This document shows positions 17,067-25,844 of a stretch of 64,000 bases of DNA, piece after piece. Source of the stretch: Ruaniaceae bacterium KH17 (GTDB lineage Bacteria > Actinomycetota > Actinomycetes > Actinomycetales > Actinomycetaceae); assembly GCA_900199505.1 (NCBI GenBank), contig FZQV01000002.1, positions 1 to 64,000 of the forward strand, written 5' to 3'. The position numbers and the translations under genes are program-made. The notes under the pieces were generated by a model, which worked only from the letters and a program-made list of their open reading frames with translations, searched no databases and was not told the origin of the DNA. Each line of letters opens with the position of its first letter. Positions within the stretch are counted from its first letter, which is position 1.

Positions 17067-17720
17067 ATGAATCAGTTCGGAATGCCCGCCAACGTGCCCG
17101 CCCAGTCCCGCTATGTGCTCCCGCAATTCGAGGAGCGCACCGCGTACGGCTTCAAGCGCCAGGACCCGTACACGAAGCTGTTCGAGGACCGCATCATCTT
17201 CCTGGGTGTCCAGGTTGACGATGCTTCCGCCGACGACGTGATGGCCCAACTCCTGGTCCTCGAGGCCCAGGACCCGGATGGCATGATCACGCTCTACATC
17301 AACTCGCCCGGTGGCTCGTTTACGGCGCTCACCGCGATCTACGACACGATGCAGTTCATCCGCCCGCAGATCCAGACCGTCTGCCTCGGCCAGGCCGCCT
17401 CCGCCGCCGCCGTGCTACTCGCGGCCGGAACTCCGGGCAAGCGCCTCGCGTTGCCAAACTCGCGCGTCCTGATCCACCAGCCGGCGATGCAAGGTGGCGG
17501 CATGGCGCAGGCCTCAGACATCGAGATCCACGCCAACGAGATGGTGCGTATGCGCGAGTGGCTCGAGGAGACACTCGCCCATCACACCGGCCAGGATGTG
17601 GAAACGGTCCGCAACGATATCGAGCGTGACAAGATCCTGACGGCCCAACAGGCACTCGAATACGGCATGGTGGACCAAGTCTTGGAGTCGCGCAAGCTCC
17701 CGGTCCTGACCGCCAACTAA
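17067..17720 (+). CDS. clpP2: ATP-dependent Clp protease proteolytic subunit 2
   Basis: The 217-residue ClpP2 has triad residues S112 (GQAASAAA), H137 ([10 protein letters not shown]) and D188 (IERDKI). In-frame starts exist at 17052 (GTG overlapping the clpP1 stop), 17061 and 17067. The AAGGA at 17055-17059 is correctly spaced only for the ATG at 17067. The alanine-rich Ser loop and [10 protein letters not shown] loop distinguish it from ClpP1. It forms the second heptamer of the mixed protease. Confidence 0.95.
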   Translation: MNQFGMPANVPAQSRYVLPQFEERTAYGFKRQDPYTKLFEDRIIFLGVQVDDASADDVMAQLLVLEAQDPDGMITLYINSPGGSFTALTAIYDTMQFIRPQIQTVCLGQAASAAAVLLAAGTPGKRLALPNSRVLIHQPAMQGGGMAQASDIEIHANEMVRMREWLEETLAHHTGQDVETVRNDIERDKILTAQQALEYGMVDQVLESRKLPVLTAN

Positions 17721-17730
17721 TCCGGCGCGC

Positions 17731-17778
17731 CAGCCCGCGAACACATCCGGAAGATAATACGGTTGTGTTCGCGGGCTG
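17731..17778. promoter_or_regulatory. 15-bp perfect inverted repeat between clpP2 and clpX
   Basis: CAGCCCGCGAACACA (17731-17745) and its exact complement (17764-17778) enclose an 18-base spacer. The spacer contains GATAAT (17753-17758), a near-consensus -10. It could act as a terminator or attenuator of the clpP mRNA, or as an operator over a separate clpX promoter. There is no U-run after the stem. Confidence 0.6.
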
Positions 17779-17817
17779 TTGCACGCATGCTAGATGAGAA
17801 CCCATGAGGGAGGTGCA

Positions 17818-19161
17818 GTGAGAGCGGATAACGCGGACCTGCTGAAATGCAACTTCTGCAACAAGAGCCAGAAGCAGGTAAAGAAGCTCATCGGTGGCCC
17901 CGGTGTGTACATCTGCGATGAGTGCATCGAGCTGTGCAACGAGATCATCGAAGAGGAGCTCGGGCCGCGTCAGGTCGTGCCCTCACTGGGTGCTCTCCCC
18001 AAGCCCCGCGAGCTCTACGACGTTCTGGACGAATACGTCGTCGGGCAGGACACCGCCAAGCGGACACTCGCCGTGGCGGTCTACAACCACTACAAGCGGA
18101 TTCAGGCCACCACGGATGACGGCGACGTGGAGCTGCAGAAGTCCAACATCCTCATGATCGGCCCCACCGGGACCGGCAAAACCTACCTCGCGCAGACCCT
18201 CGCGCGCGTACTCAACGTGCCTTTCGCGATCGCGGACGCCACGGCCCTCACCGAGGCCGGCTACGTGGGCGAAGACGTCGAGAACATCCTCCTCAAGCTG
18301 CTTCAGGCCGCCGATTTTGACTCGAAGCGCGCCGAATCCGGAATCATCTACATCGACGAAATCGACAAGATCGGTCGCAAGGCCGCGAACCCGTCGATCA
18401 CGCGCGACGTCTCGGGCGAGGGAGTCCAGCAGGCGCTGCTGAAGATCATGGAAGGCACGGTGGCCTCGGTGCCGCCACAGGGTGGCCGTAAGCACCCGCA
18501 CCAAGAGTTCCTACAGCTCGACACCACGAACGTGCTGTTCATCGTGGCCGGCGCGTTTGCCGGCCTCGAGGAGATCATCTATGAGCGCACGCACAAGGGT
18601 GCGGCCGGATTCGGCGGGCAGCTCAAGCGCTCCAGTAAGGACGATCCGGACATCTTCCTCCAGGTGCAACCGGAAGACCTGCACAACTTCGGCCTGATCC
18701 CCGAGTTCGTGGGGCGCCTGCCGATCACCGCCGCCGTGACCAACTTGGACCGCCAAGCCCTGATCTCGATCCTCACCGAGCCCAAGAACGCGCTGATTCC
18801 GCAGTACCAGCGGCTCCTGCGCGAGGACGGCGTGGAGCTCGAGTTCGGGGCTGGCGTGCTGGAACTCGTGGCCGAAGAGGCGCTCACCCGGAACACCGGC
18901 GCGCGCGGGCTGCGTGCGATCCTCGAGGATCTGTTGCGTGAGGTCATGTTCGATGTTCCGTCTCATCCCGACGTCGAACGGGTCACCTTCTCGATGAACG
19001 AGGCAGGCGAGCGCTGGCTTGGTCACGATGAGACTCGGCTGCGGCTCGCCTCGAGCGGCGTGAGCCTGTCGCAGATGCCCGTGGTCGAGGAGAAGCGGCC
19101 GCCGATGCGGGAGCTCGTTAAGCACGAGTACCGCGCGAAGCGGAAGCGCAAGAGCGCCTAA
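17818..19161 (+). CDS. clpX: ATP-dependent Clp protease ATP-binding subunit ClpX
   Basis: The zinc-binding domain with C11, C14, C33 and C36 is followed by the AAA+ core. Walker A GPTGTGKT is at residues 115-122, pore loop GYVGED at 148-153 and Walker B IIYIDEID at 176-183. ClpX unfolds substrates and feeds ClpP1P2. The open frame begins at an ATG at 17794, but AGGGAGG just upstream of the GTG at 17818 and the family N terminus favour the GTG (447 residues). The stop shares one base with the ATG of the chorismate mutase gene. Confidence 0.96.
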   Translation: MRADNADLLKCNFCNKSQKQVKKLIGGPGVYICDECIELCNEIIEEELGPRQVVPSLGALPKPRELYDVLDEYVVGQDTAKRTLAVAVYNHYKRIQATTDDGDVELQKSNILMIGPTGTGKTYLAQTLARVLNVPFAIADATALTEAGYVGEDVENILLKLLQAADFDSKRAESGIIYIDEIDKIGRKAANPSITRDVSGEGVQQALLKIMEGTVASVPPQGGRKHPHQEFLQLDTTNVLFIVAGAFAGLEEIIYERTHKGAAGFGGQLKRSSKDDPDIFLQVQPEDLHNFGLIPEFVGRLPITAAVTNLDRQALISILTEPKNALIPQYQRLLREDGVELEFGAGVLELVAEEALTRNTGARGLRAILEDLLREVMFDVPSHPDVERVTFSMNEAGERWLGHDETRLRLASSGVSLSQMPVVEEKRPPMRELVKHEYRAKRKRKSA

Positions 19162-19454
19162 TGGCTGAGATTCCGGCCGAGCTCGCCGAGTACCGCGACA
19201 CGATCGACAACATCGACGCGGCCCTGATTCACATGCTGGCCGAGCGCTTCAAATGCACCCAGAAGGTGGGTGTGCTGAAGGCGCGGTTGCAGCTCCCGGC
19301 CTCGGATCCCGCGCGCGAGTCTCGCCAGGTGGCGCGGCTCCGTTCGCTCGCCCACGAGGCCGGACTCGATCCCGTGTTCGCCGAGAAGTTCCTGAACTTC
19401 ATTGTGGCCGAAGTGATCCAGCACCACGAGGAAATCGCGGAGAACGCCGGTTGA
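19161..19454 (+). CDS. Chorismate mutase, AroQ type
   Basis: The 97-residue all-helical protein has the AroQ pattern: R12 in EYRDTIDNIDAALIHMLAERF, K35 in CTQKVGVLKA, and a later ESRQVARLRSLA helix with the FAEKFLNFIVAEVIQHHEEI end. It converts chorismate to prephenate for phenylalanine and tyrosine synthesis. It overlaps clpX by one base (TAATG), so it is expressed from the clp operon, an arrangement I have no functional explanation for. Confidence 0.88.
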   Translation: MAEIPAELAEYRDTIDNIDAALIHMLAERFKCTQKVGVLKARLQLPASDPARESRQVARLRSLAHEAGLDPVFAEKFLNFIVAEVIQHHEEIAENAG

Positions 19455-19470
19455 GCGGAGCCCCGTCTCT

Positions 19471-19588
19471 TGTCATTCTGCGCGGAGGGCATTGGCCCGG
19501 AGTCGCAGAATCTAGGCCGCAACTCGGATCCGGCTGACGTTCCTGGATCCCGCGACTCCGCTCGCTACGCTCACTTCGCGCGGGATGC
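19471..19588. repeat. Intergenic repeat element, copy 2
   Basis: It shares the TGTCATTCTGCGCG, GGAGTCGCAGAATC and GGATCCCGCGACTCC blocks with the element at 16224-16333 and ends in CGCGCGGGATG. The middle differs. It follows the chorismate mutase stop and has no coding potential. Confidence 0.65.
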
Positions 19589-19627
19589 GGGCTTACTGTC
19601 CAGGCTGGGGATCGTGCGTGCCTCGTG

Positions 19628-19672
19628 ATCTTGGCACTCAGTGAACGCTGAGAGTTCACCAACTGCCAAGAT
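19628..19672. terminator. Compound hairpin between chorismate mutase and enoyl-CoA hydratase genes
   Basis: The outer arms ATCTTGGCA and TGCCAAGAT (9 bp) enclose inner arms GTGAAC and GTTCAC (6 bp). The hairpin lies nine bases past the stop of the minus-strand hydratase gene and after the clp operon, so it can end both. No U-run is present. Confidence 0.5.
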
Positions 19673-19680
19673 GATGGCGA

Positions 19681-20442
19681 TCAGCGCGACCGGGCTCGGG
19701 CGGCGAAGGCGGCGATCCTGGCGCTCGCTTCAGGGGTGTCGAAGGCCGCGCCGATCGTGCGTGCCTCATCCTCGAGGTGTTCCGCGAGCGCGCGGTCGGG
19801 CCGCGCGCGAAGCAGCCGCTTCGCCTGGCCGTACGCCGCATATGCTCCGTTCGCCAAAGCGGTGGCGAACTCGTCCGCCCGGCTCTTGACGGCGCCGTCG
19901 GGCACGACCTCCGCAACCAGGCCCCATTCGAGGGCCTGCTGTGCGGTGAGGAGCTGATCATTCAGCGTGAGCTGGAGCGCGCGTCTCTGCCCGACGGCGT
20001 CCCCGAGCAGGGCGGTCACGGAGAGATCCGGGGTGAGGCCTTGGGTCGCGTAGAGTGCGCCGATCCGTGAGCTCTCGCCCACGATGGCGTAATCCGAGGC
20101 GAGGAGTAGGCCGAGGCCGCCGCCCGCCGTGGTGCCGTGGGCCGCCGCAACCACAGGAACACTCGAGCTGAGCAGCGCGCTGAGCCCCCGGTTGATGACC
20201 TGGGCGAGTTCGGTGATCACGCTACCGGACTCCGTGGCGGCCATCGCCACCACATCCCCGCCGGCGCAGAACGCCGGGCCTTCGGCGGAGAGGAGCACCA
20301 CGCGCACCTCCTGCTCACTGATTCGCTCGGCCGCCGCCGCGAACTCGGCGGCGAGGTCGGAGTCGAATGCATTGAGGCGTTCGGGCCGATTGAGGATGAT
20401 CCGAAGAATGCCGTCCGGTCCGAGTATGCAGCTGATCGCCAC
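19681..20442 (-). CDS. Enoyl-CoA hydratase/isomerase family protein (PaaG-like active site)
   Basis: The 253-residue crotonase-fold protein has oxyanion-hole segments AFCAGGDVVAMA and HGTTAGGGLGLLLA. At the position of the second catalytic Glu of hydratases it reads GLTPDLSVTALL, with an Asp as in PaaG-type isomerases. Double-bond isomerisation is therefore more likely than hydration. AGGAGG lies four bases before the GTG at 20442, which selects this start over the upstream ATG. It stands alone, so the pathway is unknown. Confidence 0.88.
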   Translation of the reverse strand: MAISCILGPDGILRIILNRPERLNAFDSDLAAEFAAAAERISEQEVRVVLLSAEGPAFCAGGDVVAMAATESGSVITELAQVINRGLSALLSSSVPVVAAAHGTTAGGGLGLLLASDYAIVGESSRIGALYATQGLTPDLSVTALLGDAVGQRRALQLTLNDQLLTAQQALEWGLVAEVVPDGAVKSRADEFATALANGAYAAYGQAKRLLRARPDRALAEHLEDEARTIGAAFDTPEASARIAAFAARARSR

Positions 20443-20527
20443 GAAGCCTCCTTGCTGAGTCCTTTGCTTCACCCTATGCGGGTTCGCTCGCGACCGCGCG
20501 GCAACTGTCACGTGGCCGCAATATGCC

Positions 20528-20543
20528 TGTAAAACCGTTTACA
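20528..20543. promoter_or_regulatory. LacI-type operator upstream of the peptide-family ABC operon
   Basis: TGTAAAACCGTTTACA has perfect 6-bp arms (TGTAAA/TTTACA) around four bases. It lies 89 bp before the binding-protein start, in the promoter region. The operon encodes its own LacI regulator at 25841-26839, the likely ligand of this site. Confidence 0.6.
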
Positions 20544-20631
20544 TATACCGCTTTACGCTGAGAAGTGTCACTGCTTGACTGTCCAGCACCAAGGTACGAG
20601 CCAGAGTGGCCCTGCCCGACAAGGAGGTCTC

Positions 20632-22251
20632 ATGCGAATCCCACCCATCCGACGAAGGCTGCTGTCGCTCGCCGTCACGGCCTCGACCGCCGCGCTGGTG
20701 CTGACCGGCTGTGCGTCATCGAATAACCCCACTCCGACCACCGGCGCAACGGATGCGGCGGCGGATGGAGCCACCACATCCGAGGAAGAGACCGAGGCGG
20801 CCGCCCCGCGTGGCGGAACACTGAGCATTGCGCTCGACAAGGCGCCCGCGAGCCTCGATCCGGCCAACATGGAGCAGTCCACGAGCCCGTTTGCCCAGCC
20901 GGCGTATGACGCCCTGATCAACGTGGAGGCCGATGGCACGCTCGTCCCGGGCCTCGCGACGGAGTGGGCCTTCGCCGACGACGAGAACAAGGTCTTCGAG
21001 ATCACCCTCCGCGAGGGAGTGACCTTCTCCGACGGAGCCGAACTCAACGCGGACGCGCTGATCGCGAACCTGGAGCACCTCGACACCGGCAAGAGCAACG
21101 TTGCGACACTCGTGAACGGCGGTACCTACGAGAAGGTGGACGAGTCCACCGTGCGGATCACCTGGGACACCCCGCATCCGCTCGCCCCGCAGGCGCTCAC
21201 GCAGCGCTGGGTTGCAGGCATGGTTGCCTCGCCTGACGCCATCGCTGCCGATACCGAGCAGCTCGCCACGCAGACCTTCGGCGCCGGCCCGTACGTGCTG
21301 GACGCGGCCCGCACGATCGCGGGTTCGAGCTACGTCTACACGGCGCGTGATGATTACTGGGACGCCGAGAGCGTGATGTGGGACGAGATCGTCATCACCG
21401 TGATGGAGAACGCCGATCAGCGTCTCAACGCGTTGAAGACCGGTGAGGTGCAGTATGCGGCTGGCGATCTCGGCATTGCCGATGCCGCGAGTGATGCGGG
21501 GCTTCAGGTTCTCGCCGCCCCCACGATCGTCTACGGCATCAACTTCCTCGACCGCCAGGGTCCGCTTGGCACTCCGCTCGCGGACGTGAAGGTGCGCCAG
21601 GCCATCAACTACGCCCTCGACCGCGATGGAATCCAGAACGCCCTGCTCGGCGAGTACGGCTTCGCCACGGATCAGGTGGTTATCCCGAGTGAGCCCGGCT
21701 ATGTGGCGGAGCTCGACGGCCGCTATCCGTACGACCAGGACACGGCGCGCGAACTGCTCGCCGAGGCGGGCTACGCGGATGGGTTCTCCTTCAAGCTGGT
21801 CGCCAGCACCTCGGCGATGCAGGCGTTGCTCGCCCAGGTCCTCGTGGAGCAGCTCTCCCAGGTGGGTATCACCGTGGAGCTCGACTCGCGGCCCAGCGCG
21901 GACTACTTCGAGGCGATGACCGGTGGCACTTTCGAAGCAGCGGCAATCGGCTACGGCAACCAGCCGATGCCGATGATGTACGACGGGCTCTTCGGGCCGA
22001 ACGCCGTCTTCAACCCGCTGAAGTCGCAATCGGACAGCATCGACGCCGCGATGGCCGAAGCGCTGGTTTCCGATCCCGATCGGGCCACCGAGCTCTATGA
22101 AGAGATCATGACCGAGCTGGTCGAGGACGCCTGGTACGCCCCGGCCGTGTTCGCCCCGGTTTTCTACTTCGCGAGCGCGGATCTGGCCCCGGTGGAGATC
22201 ACCGAGTCCCGGCCTCAGGCACCGATCACCTCACTCGCTCCGGCGAACTAA
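20632..22251 (+). CDS. ABC transporter substrate-binding lipoprotein, family 5 (peptide/nickel/opine type)
   Basis: The signal peptide ends in the lipobox LTGC with lipid-modified C27. The mature 512-residue part has the family 5 hallmarks VPGLATEWAFADD-type start, FTLR-like ITLREGVTFSDG, and DVKVRQAINYALDR. It captures a peptide or similar solute at the cell surface for the permeases encoded next. AAGGAGG lies just before the ATG at 20632. A strong hairpin separates it from the permease gene. The LacI and esterase genes in the operon hint at a glycoside- or ester-like substrate and argue against general peptides. Confidence 0.92.
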   Translation: MRIPPIRRRLLSLAVTASTAALVLTGCASSNNPTPTTGATDAAADGATTSEEETEAAAPRGGTLSIALDKAPASLDPANMEQSTSPFAQPAYDALINVEADGTLVPGLATEWAFADDENKVFEITLREGVTFSDGAELNADALIANLEHLDTGKSNVATLVNGGTYEKVDESTVRITWDTPHPLAPQALTQRWVAGMVASPDAIAADTEQLATQTFGAGPYVLDAARTIAGSSYVYTARDDYWDAESVMWDEIVITVMENADQRLNALKTGEVQYAAGDLGIADAASDAGLQVLAAPTIVYGINFLDRQGPLGTPLADVKVRQAINYALDRDGIQNALLGEYGFATDQVVIPSEPGYVAELDGRYPYDQDTARELLAEAGYADGFSFKLVASTSAMQALLAQVLVEQLSQVGITVELDSRPSADYFEAMTGGTFEAAAIGYGNQPMPMMYDGLFGPNAVFNPLKSQSDSIDAAMAEALVSDPDRATELYEEIMTELVEDAWYAPAVFAPVFYFASADLAPVEITESRPQAPITSLAPAN

Positions 22252-22254
22252 CCC

Positions 22255-22288
22255 CTCACGTGGCCGGGGGCGACCCCGGCCGCGTGAG
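22255..22288 (+). promoter_or_regulatory. Intra-operon hairpin after the binding-protein gene
   Basis: The 15-bp arms (22255-22269 and 22274-22288) have one G-T type mismatch and a four-base loop, three bases after the stop. Such stems stabilise the upstream mRNA or partly terminate, giving more binding protein than membrane subunits. Confidence 0.6.
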
Positions 22289-22311
22289 ACTCTCCCGCAG
22301 AAAGGCCTGCA

Positions 22312-23253
22312 GTGTCCCTCAGACGGTTCATCAACTGGTTCGCCATGAGCCTCGTGCTCTTCTTCGTCCTCTCCGCACTCCTGTTCGTTCTGGTCTCACT
22401 CACCCCGGGCGATGCCGCCCGCATGATCGTGGGCCCGAACGCCTCGCAGGAGCATTACGAGATGGTGCGCCAGCAACTGGGGCTGGACCTGCCCATCTGG
22501 CAGCAGTACGGGAACTGGCTCGTGGACCTGTTCCACGGCGATCTCGGCCGCTCCGTGGTGAGCGGCACGCCGGTCAGCCAGGTCCTCGCCGATCGAATCG
22601 AGCCCACTCTTGCGCTGATCATCGGCGCCTTCATTTGCGAGTCGATCCTCGGCATCGTCTTCGGCGTGATCGGGGCATCCCGTCCCGGCGTCGTCGGCAA
22701 GACGGCGGACACCCTGAGCGTGATCGGCTCCTCCGTCCCCAACTTCTGGATCGGCCTGGTGCTCGCCGCGATCTTCGCCGTGCAGCTGCGCTGGTTCCCC
22801 ACCTCCGGCTACGAGCCGATCGTGGACGGGATTGGGCCGTGGCTGTGGCACCTCGTCCTTCCCATCACCACACTCACCCTGGGCGGTACCGCGTTGCTCG
22901 CCAAGCAGACGCGTGACGCCGTTGCCGAGCAGCTCGCCCAGCCGTACATCGTCCTTCTGCGAGCCCACGGCGTGAGTGAGCGGCGGATCCTCTGGCGGCA
23001 CGCGCTGCGCGGCGCCGCGATCCCGATCGTCACGATCCTCGGGATGAAAATGGTGGGACTGACCACCGGCACCGTGCTGGTCGAATCCGTGTTCGTGATC
23101 CCCGGCTTCGCGGGATACGCCGTTAACGCGACGCTGCTGCATGACATCCCCGTGGTTCAGGCGATCACCCTGATCTTCGCGATCGTCATCATCATCACCA
23201 ACCTGATCGTGGAAATCCTCTACGCACGGCTCAACGTCAAGGAGATGTCATGA
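22312..23253 (+). CDS. ABC transporter permease (DppB/GsiC type)
   Basis: The 313-residue inner-membrane protein has six helices, the N-terminal SLTPGDAARM and DLPIWQQYGNWLVDLFHGDLGRS signatures of DppB proteins, and the EAA loop RAHGVSERRILWRHALRGAAIP. It starts at a GTG behind AAAGG and overlaps the next gene by four bases. It forms the channel with the permease domain of the following fusion protein. Confidence 0.93.
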   Translation: MSLRRFINWFAMSLVLFFVLSALLFVLVSLTPGDAARMIVGPNASQEHYEMVRQQLGLDLPIWQQYGNWLVDLFHGDLGRSVVSGTPVSQVLADRIEPTLALIIGAFICESILGIVFGVIGASRPGVVGKTADTLSVIGSSVPNFWIGLVLAAIFAVQLRWFPTSGYEPIVDGIGPWLWHLVLPITTLTLGGTALLAKQTRDAVAEQLAQPYIVLLRAHGVSERRILWRHALRGAAIPIVTILGMKMVGLTTGTVLVESVFVIPGFAGYAVNATLLHDIPVVQAITLIFAIVIIITNLIVEILYARLNVKEMS

Positions 23254-25844
23254 CCGCCGCTGCTACACCCACCCGAGACTCGCGGCAGGTCCTCCCGCTC
23301 TGGCGGATGCTGCTCGGCCGGCCCACCTTCGTCGTGTGCGCCGTTATCCTCATCGCGATTGTGCTCTCGGTGATCTTCGCGCCGCTGATCGCGCCGCACT
23401 CACCCATGGCGCAGGACCTGATGAACGTGCTGGCCACGCCGACGGCGGAACACCCGCTGGGCACGGACAACCTCGGCCGGGACGTGCTCTCACGCATGCT
23501 GTTCGGCGGCCGCGCCACCCTCCTCGGGATCGTCCAGGCGCTGAGCGTGTTCCTCACCGTCGGCGTGACTCTTGGTCTGATCGCGGGCATGACAGACGGA
23601 GTGTTCGACACGCTCATCTCCCGCGCGGCCGAACTGCTACTCTCCGTTCCCGCGTTCATTCTGCTCCTCGTGGTGCTCTCGATCCTGCCGGGAAACATGA
23701 TGGTCGCCATGGTGACCTTGGGTATCCTCACGAGCCCGCTCCTGATTCGGGTGGTGCGTGGCACCACCCGCTCGGTGCGCAACGAGCTCTTCATCCGGGG
23801 TGCCCGCACGATGGGACTCACCGAAGCCCAGATCACCTTCCGCCACGTGCTGCCGCGACTCGCCGGCCCGATCATCGTGCAGGCAACGATCTTCTGCGGG
23901 GTCGTGATCATCTCCGAGACGGGTCTCGGTTACCTCGGTTTCGGCGTGGCACTGCCCGAGCCGAGCTGGGGCAACATGGTCCAGACGGCCAGTGAGAACA
24001 TCACCCGCGCGCCGTGGCTGCTGATCCCCACCGGTGGCGTGATCATCGTGACGATCATGTCCTTCATGTTCCTTGGGGACGCGATTCGAGACGCCGTGGC
24101 CGATCGCTGGAGCGGCCAGTCGAAGCGGAAGCGCGTCAAGCGCGCTCCCGTCCTCGCCGAGGACGCCACCGCGCTATCCTCGGCACCTGCGGCGGCGGCG
24201 CTCTTGGACGTCAAGGACCTCACGATCGTCGTCGACACCCCAACCGGCCCGGCCACGCTCGTCGAGAACGTCTCGTTCTCGCTCCATCACGGCGAATCGC
24301 TCTGCCTCGTAGGGGAGTCCGGCTCGGGGAAGTCGGTCACCTCGCTGGCGCTGCTTGGCCTCAGCCGAGGGACACGCGTCGCGTCCGGTTCGATCACGAT
24401 CGACGGCGTGGACATGTCCACCAAGTCCAGCGAGGCGCTCCGCAAGCTGCGCGCGTCCGAGTTCGGCTATATCACCCAGGACCCGCAGCCGTCACTCGAT
24501 CCGTCGATGCGTGTGGGCGATCTGCTTGCCCAACTGGTGCGGCTACATCAGGGCGTGGACAAGACGACCGCCCGGGGCGTCGTCGTCGAACTCCTCGAAC
24601 GCGTCCGGATTCCCGATCCCGAGGCCGTGGCGAAACGCTACCCGCATCAGCTCTCGGGTGGAATGGCCCAGCGCGTGGTGATTGCCGCCGCGCTGAGCGC
24701 CACGCCGAAGGTGCTGATCGCGGACGAGCCGACCACGGCACTCGATGTCACCGTGCAGGCCGAGATTCTCGCGCTGCTGCATGAGTTGTGCGACAACGAC
24801 GAGTCGATGGCGCTGCTGCTCGTGACCCACGACTGGGGCGTGGTCGCGGATATCGCCGATCGCGTGATCGTGATGCGCAATGGCACGCTGGTCGAGGAGG
24901 CGCCCGCCGCGCAGATTTTCACGGCGCCCGAGCACCCGCACACCCGCGAGATGATCGCCGCCGATCCCGCGCGGCTCGAGATTCACCCCGAGCGGCCCGC
25001 CACCGAGACGCTGATCGAGATCCGCGGACTCGAAATCGACTATCGGAGCCGGGCAAAGGGCAACACGCAGGTGCTGACCAGGGCGGTCGACGGCGTCGAC
25101 CTCGACATCCTGCGGGGGCGGACCCTTGGGCTGATCGGCGAGTCCGGATCGGGCAAGTCCTCGGTGGGCAACACGATCGTGGGGCTCGTGCAGGCCAGCG
25201 GCGGCAGCATTCAGCTGCGCGGTGACGGCGCTCCCGAGGAGTTGACGGCGGTGAGCCCGGCCCGGCGGCGCGAGCTCTCGCAGCGGCTCCAGATCATCTT
25301 CCAGGATCCCTACGGCTCGCTGAATCCCGTGCGCACGATCGGTTCCACTCTCACCGAGCCGCTCGTCCTCGCCCACGGAATGAACCAGAAGGACGCGAAT
25401 GTGGCGGTGAAGGAGGCGCTGGAACGCGTGGGGCTGCCGTCCAACGCCGCGCAGCGTTACCCCGCACAGTTCTCGGGTGGCCAGCGCCAGCGCATCGCGA
25501 TCGCCCGCGCGATCGTGCTCAAGCCGGATCTGATCGTCTGCGACGAGCCGGTCAGCGCGCTCGACCTGACCATTCAGGGCCAGGTGCTCGAGCTGCTCGC
25601 CGAACTCCAGGAGGAGCGCGGCATCGCCTACCTGTTCATCTCGCACGATCTCTCCGTGGTGCGCAGCTTCTGCGATGATGTGGCAGTGATGTACCGCGGC
25701 CACATCGTGGAGTCCGGCAGCGCGCTCTCCGTGATCGGCAACCCGCAGCACGATTACACGAAGTCGCTCCTCGACGCCGCGCCCATCCCGGACCCGGCCG
25801 TGCAGCGGGGACGCTCGCTTCAGGCGGAACGGTACGTGGGATGA
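23250..25844 (+). CDS. Fused ABC transporter: DppC-type permease plus two ATPase domains
   Basis: This single 864-residue protein joins three parts that are usually separate. Residues 1-285 are a DppC-like permease (HPLGTDNLGRDVLSR, EAA loop FIRGARTMGL). The first ATPase has Walker A GESGSGKS at 355-362 and LSGGMAQR near 468. The second has GESGSGKS near 630 and FSGGQRQR near 740, like DppD and DppF in order. A basic linker (SKRKRVKRAP) follows the permease. No frame break explains the fusion. With the DppB-like protein it would make the whole importer from two membrane polypeptides. Confidence 0.92.
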   Translation: MTAAATPTRDSRQVLPLWRMLLGRPTFVVCAVILIAIVLSVIFAPLIAPHSPMAQDLMNVLATPTAEHPLGTDNLGRDVLSRMLFGGRATLLGIVQALSVFLTVGVTLGLIAGMTDGVFDTLISRAAELLLSVPAFILLLVVLSILPGNMMVAMVTLGILTSPLLIRVVRGTTRSVRNELFIRGARTMGLTEAQITFRHVLPRLAGPIIVQATIFCGVVIISETGLGYLGFGVALPEPSWGNMVQTASENITRAPWLLIPTGGVIIVTIMSFMFLGDAIRDAVADRWSGQSKRKRVKRAPVLAEDATALSSAPAAAALLDVKDLTIVVDTPTGPATLVENVSFSLHHGESLCLVGESGSGKSVTSLALLGLSRGTRVASGSITIDGVDMSTKSSEALRKLRASEFGYITQDPQPSLDPSMRVGDLLAQLVRLHQGVDKTTARGVVVELLERVRIPDPEAVAKRYPHQLSGGMAQRVVIAAALSATPKVLIADEPTTALDVTVQAEILALLHELCDNDESMALLLVTHDWGVVADIADRVIVMRNGTLVEEAPAAQIFTAPEHPHTREMIAADPARLEIHPERPATETLIEIRGLEIDYRSRAKGNTQVLTRAVDGVDLDILRGRTLGLIGESGSGKSSVGNTIVGLVQASGGSIQLRGDGAPEELTAVSPARRRELSQRLQIIFQDPYGSLNPVRTIGSTLTEPLVLAHGMNQKDANVAVKEALERVGLPSNAAQRYPAQFSGGQRQRIAIARAIVLKPDLIVCDEPVSALDLTIQGQVLELLAELQEERGIAYLFISHDLSVVRSFCDDVAVMYRGHIVESGSALSVIGNPQHDYTKSLLDAAPIPDPAVQRGRSLQAERYVG

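Noticed and set aside
20716-22029. Minus-strand frame of 437 codons opposite the binding protein
   Set aside because: Third-position GC creates long antisense frames here; there is no recognisable domain and the opposite gene is certain.
24543-25751. Minus-strand frame of 402 codons opposite the ATPase domains
   Set aside because: A codon-bias shadow of the two ATPase domains; no motif.
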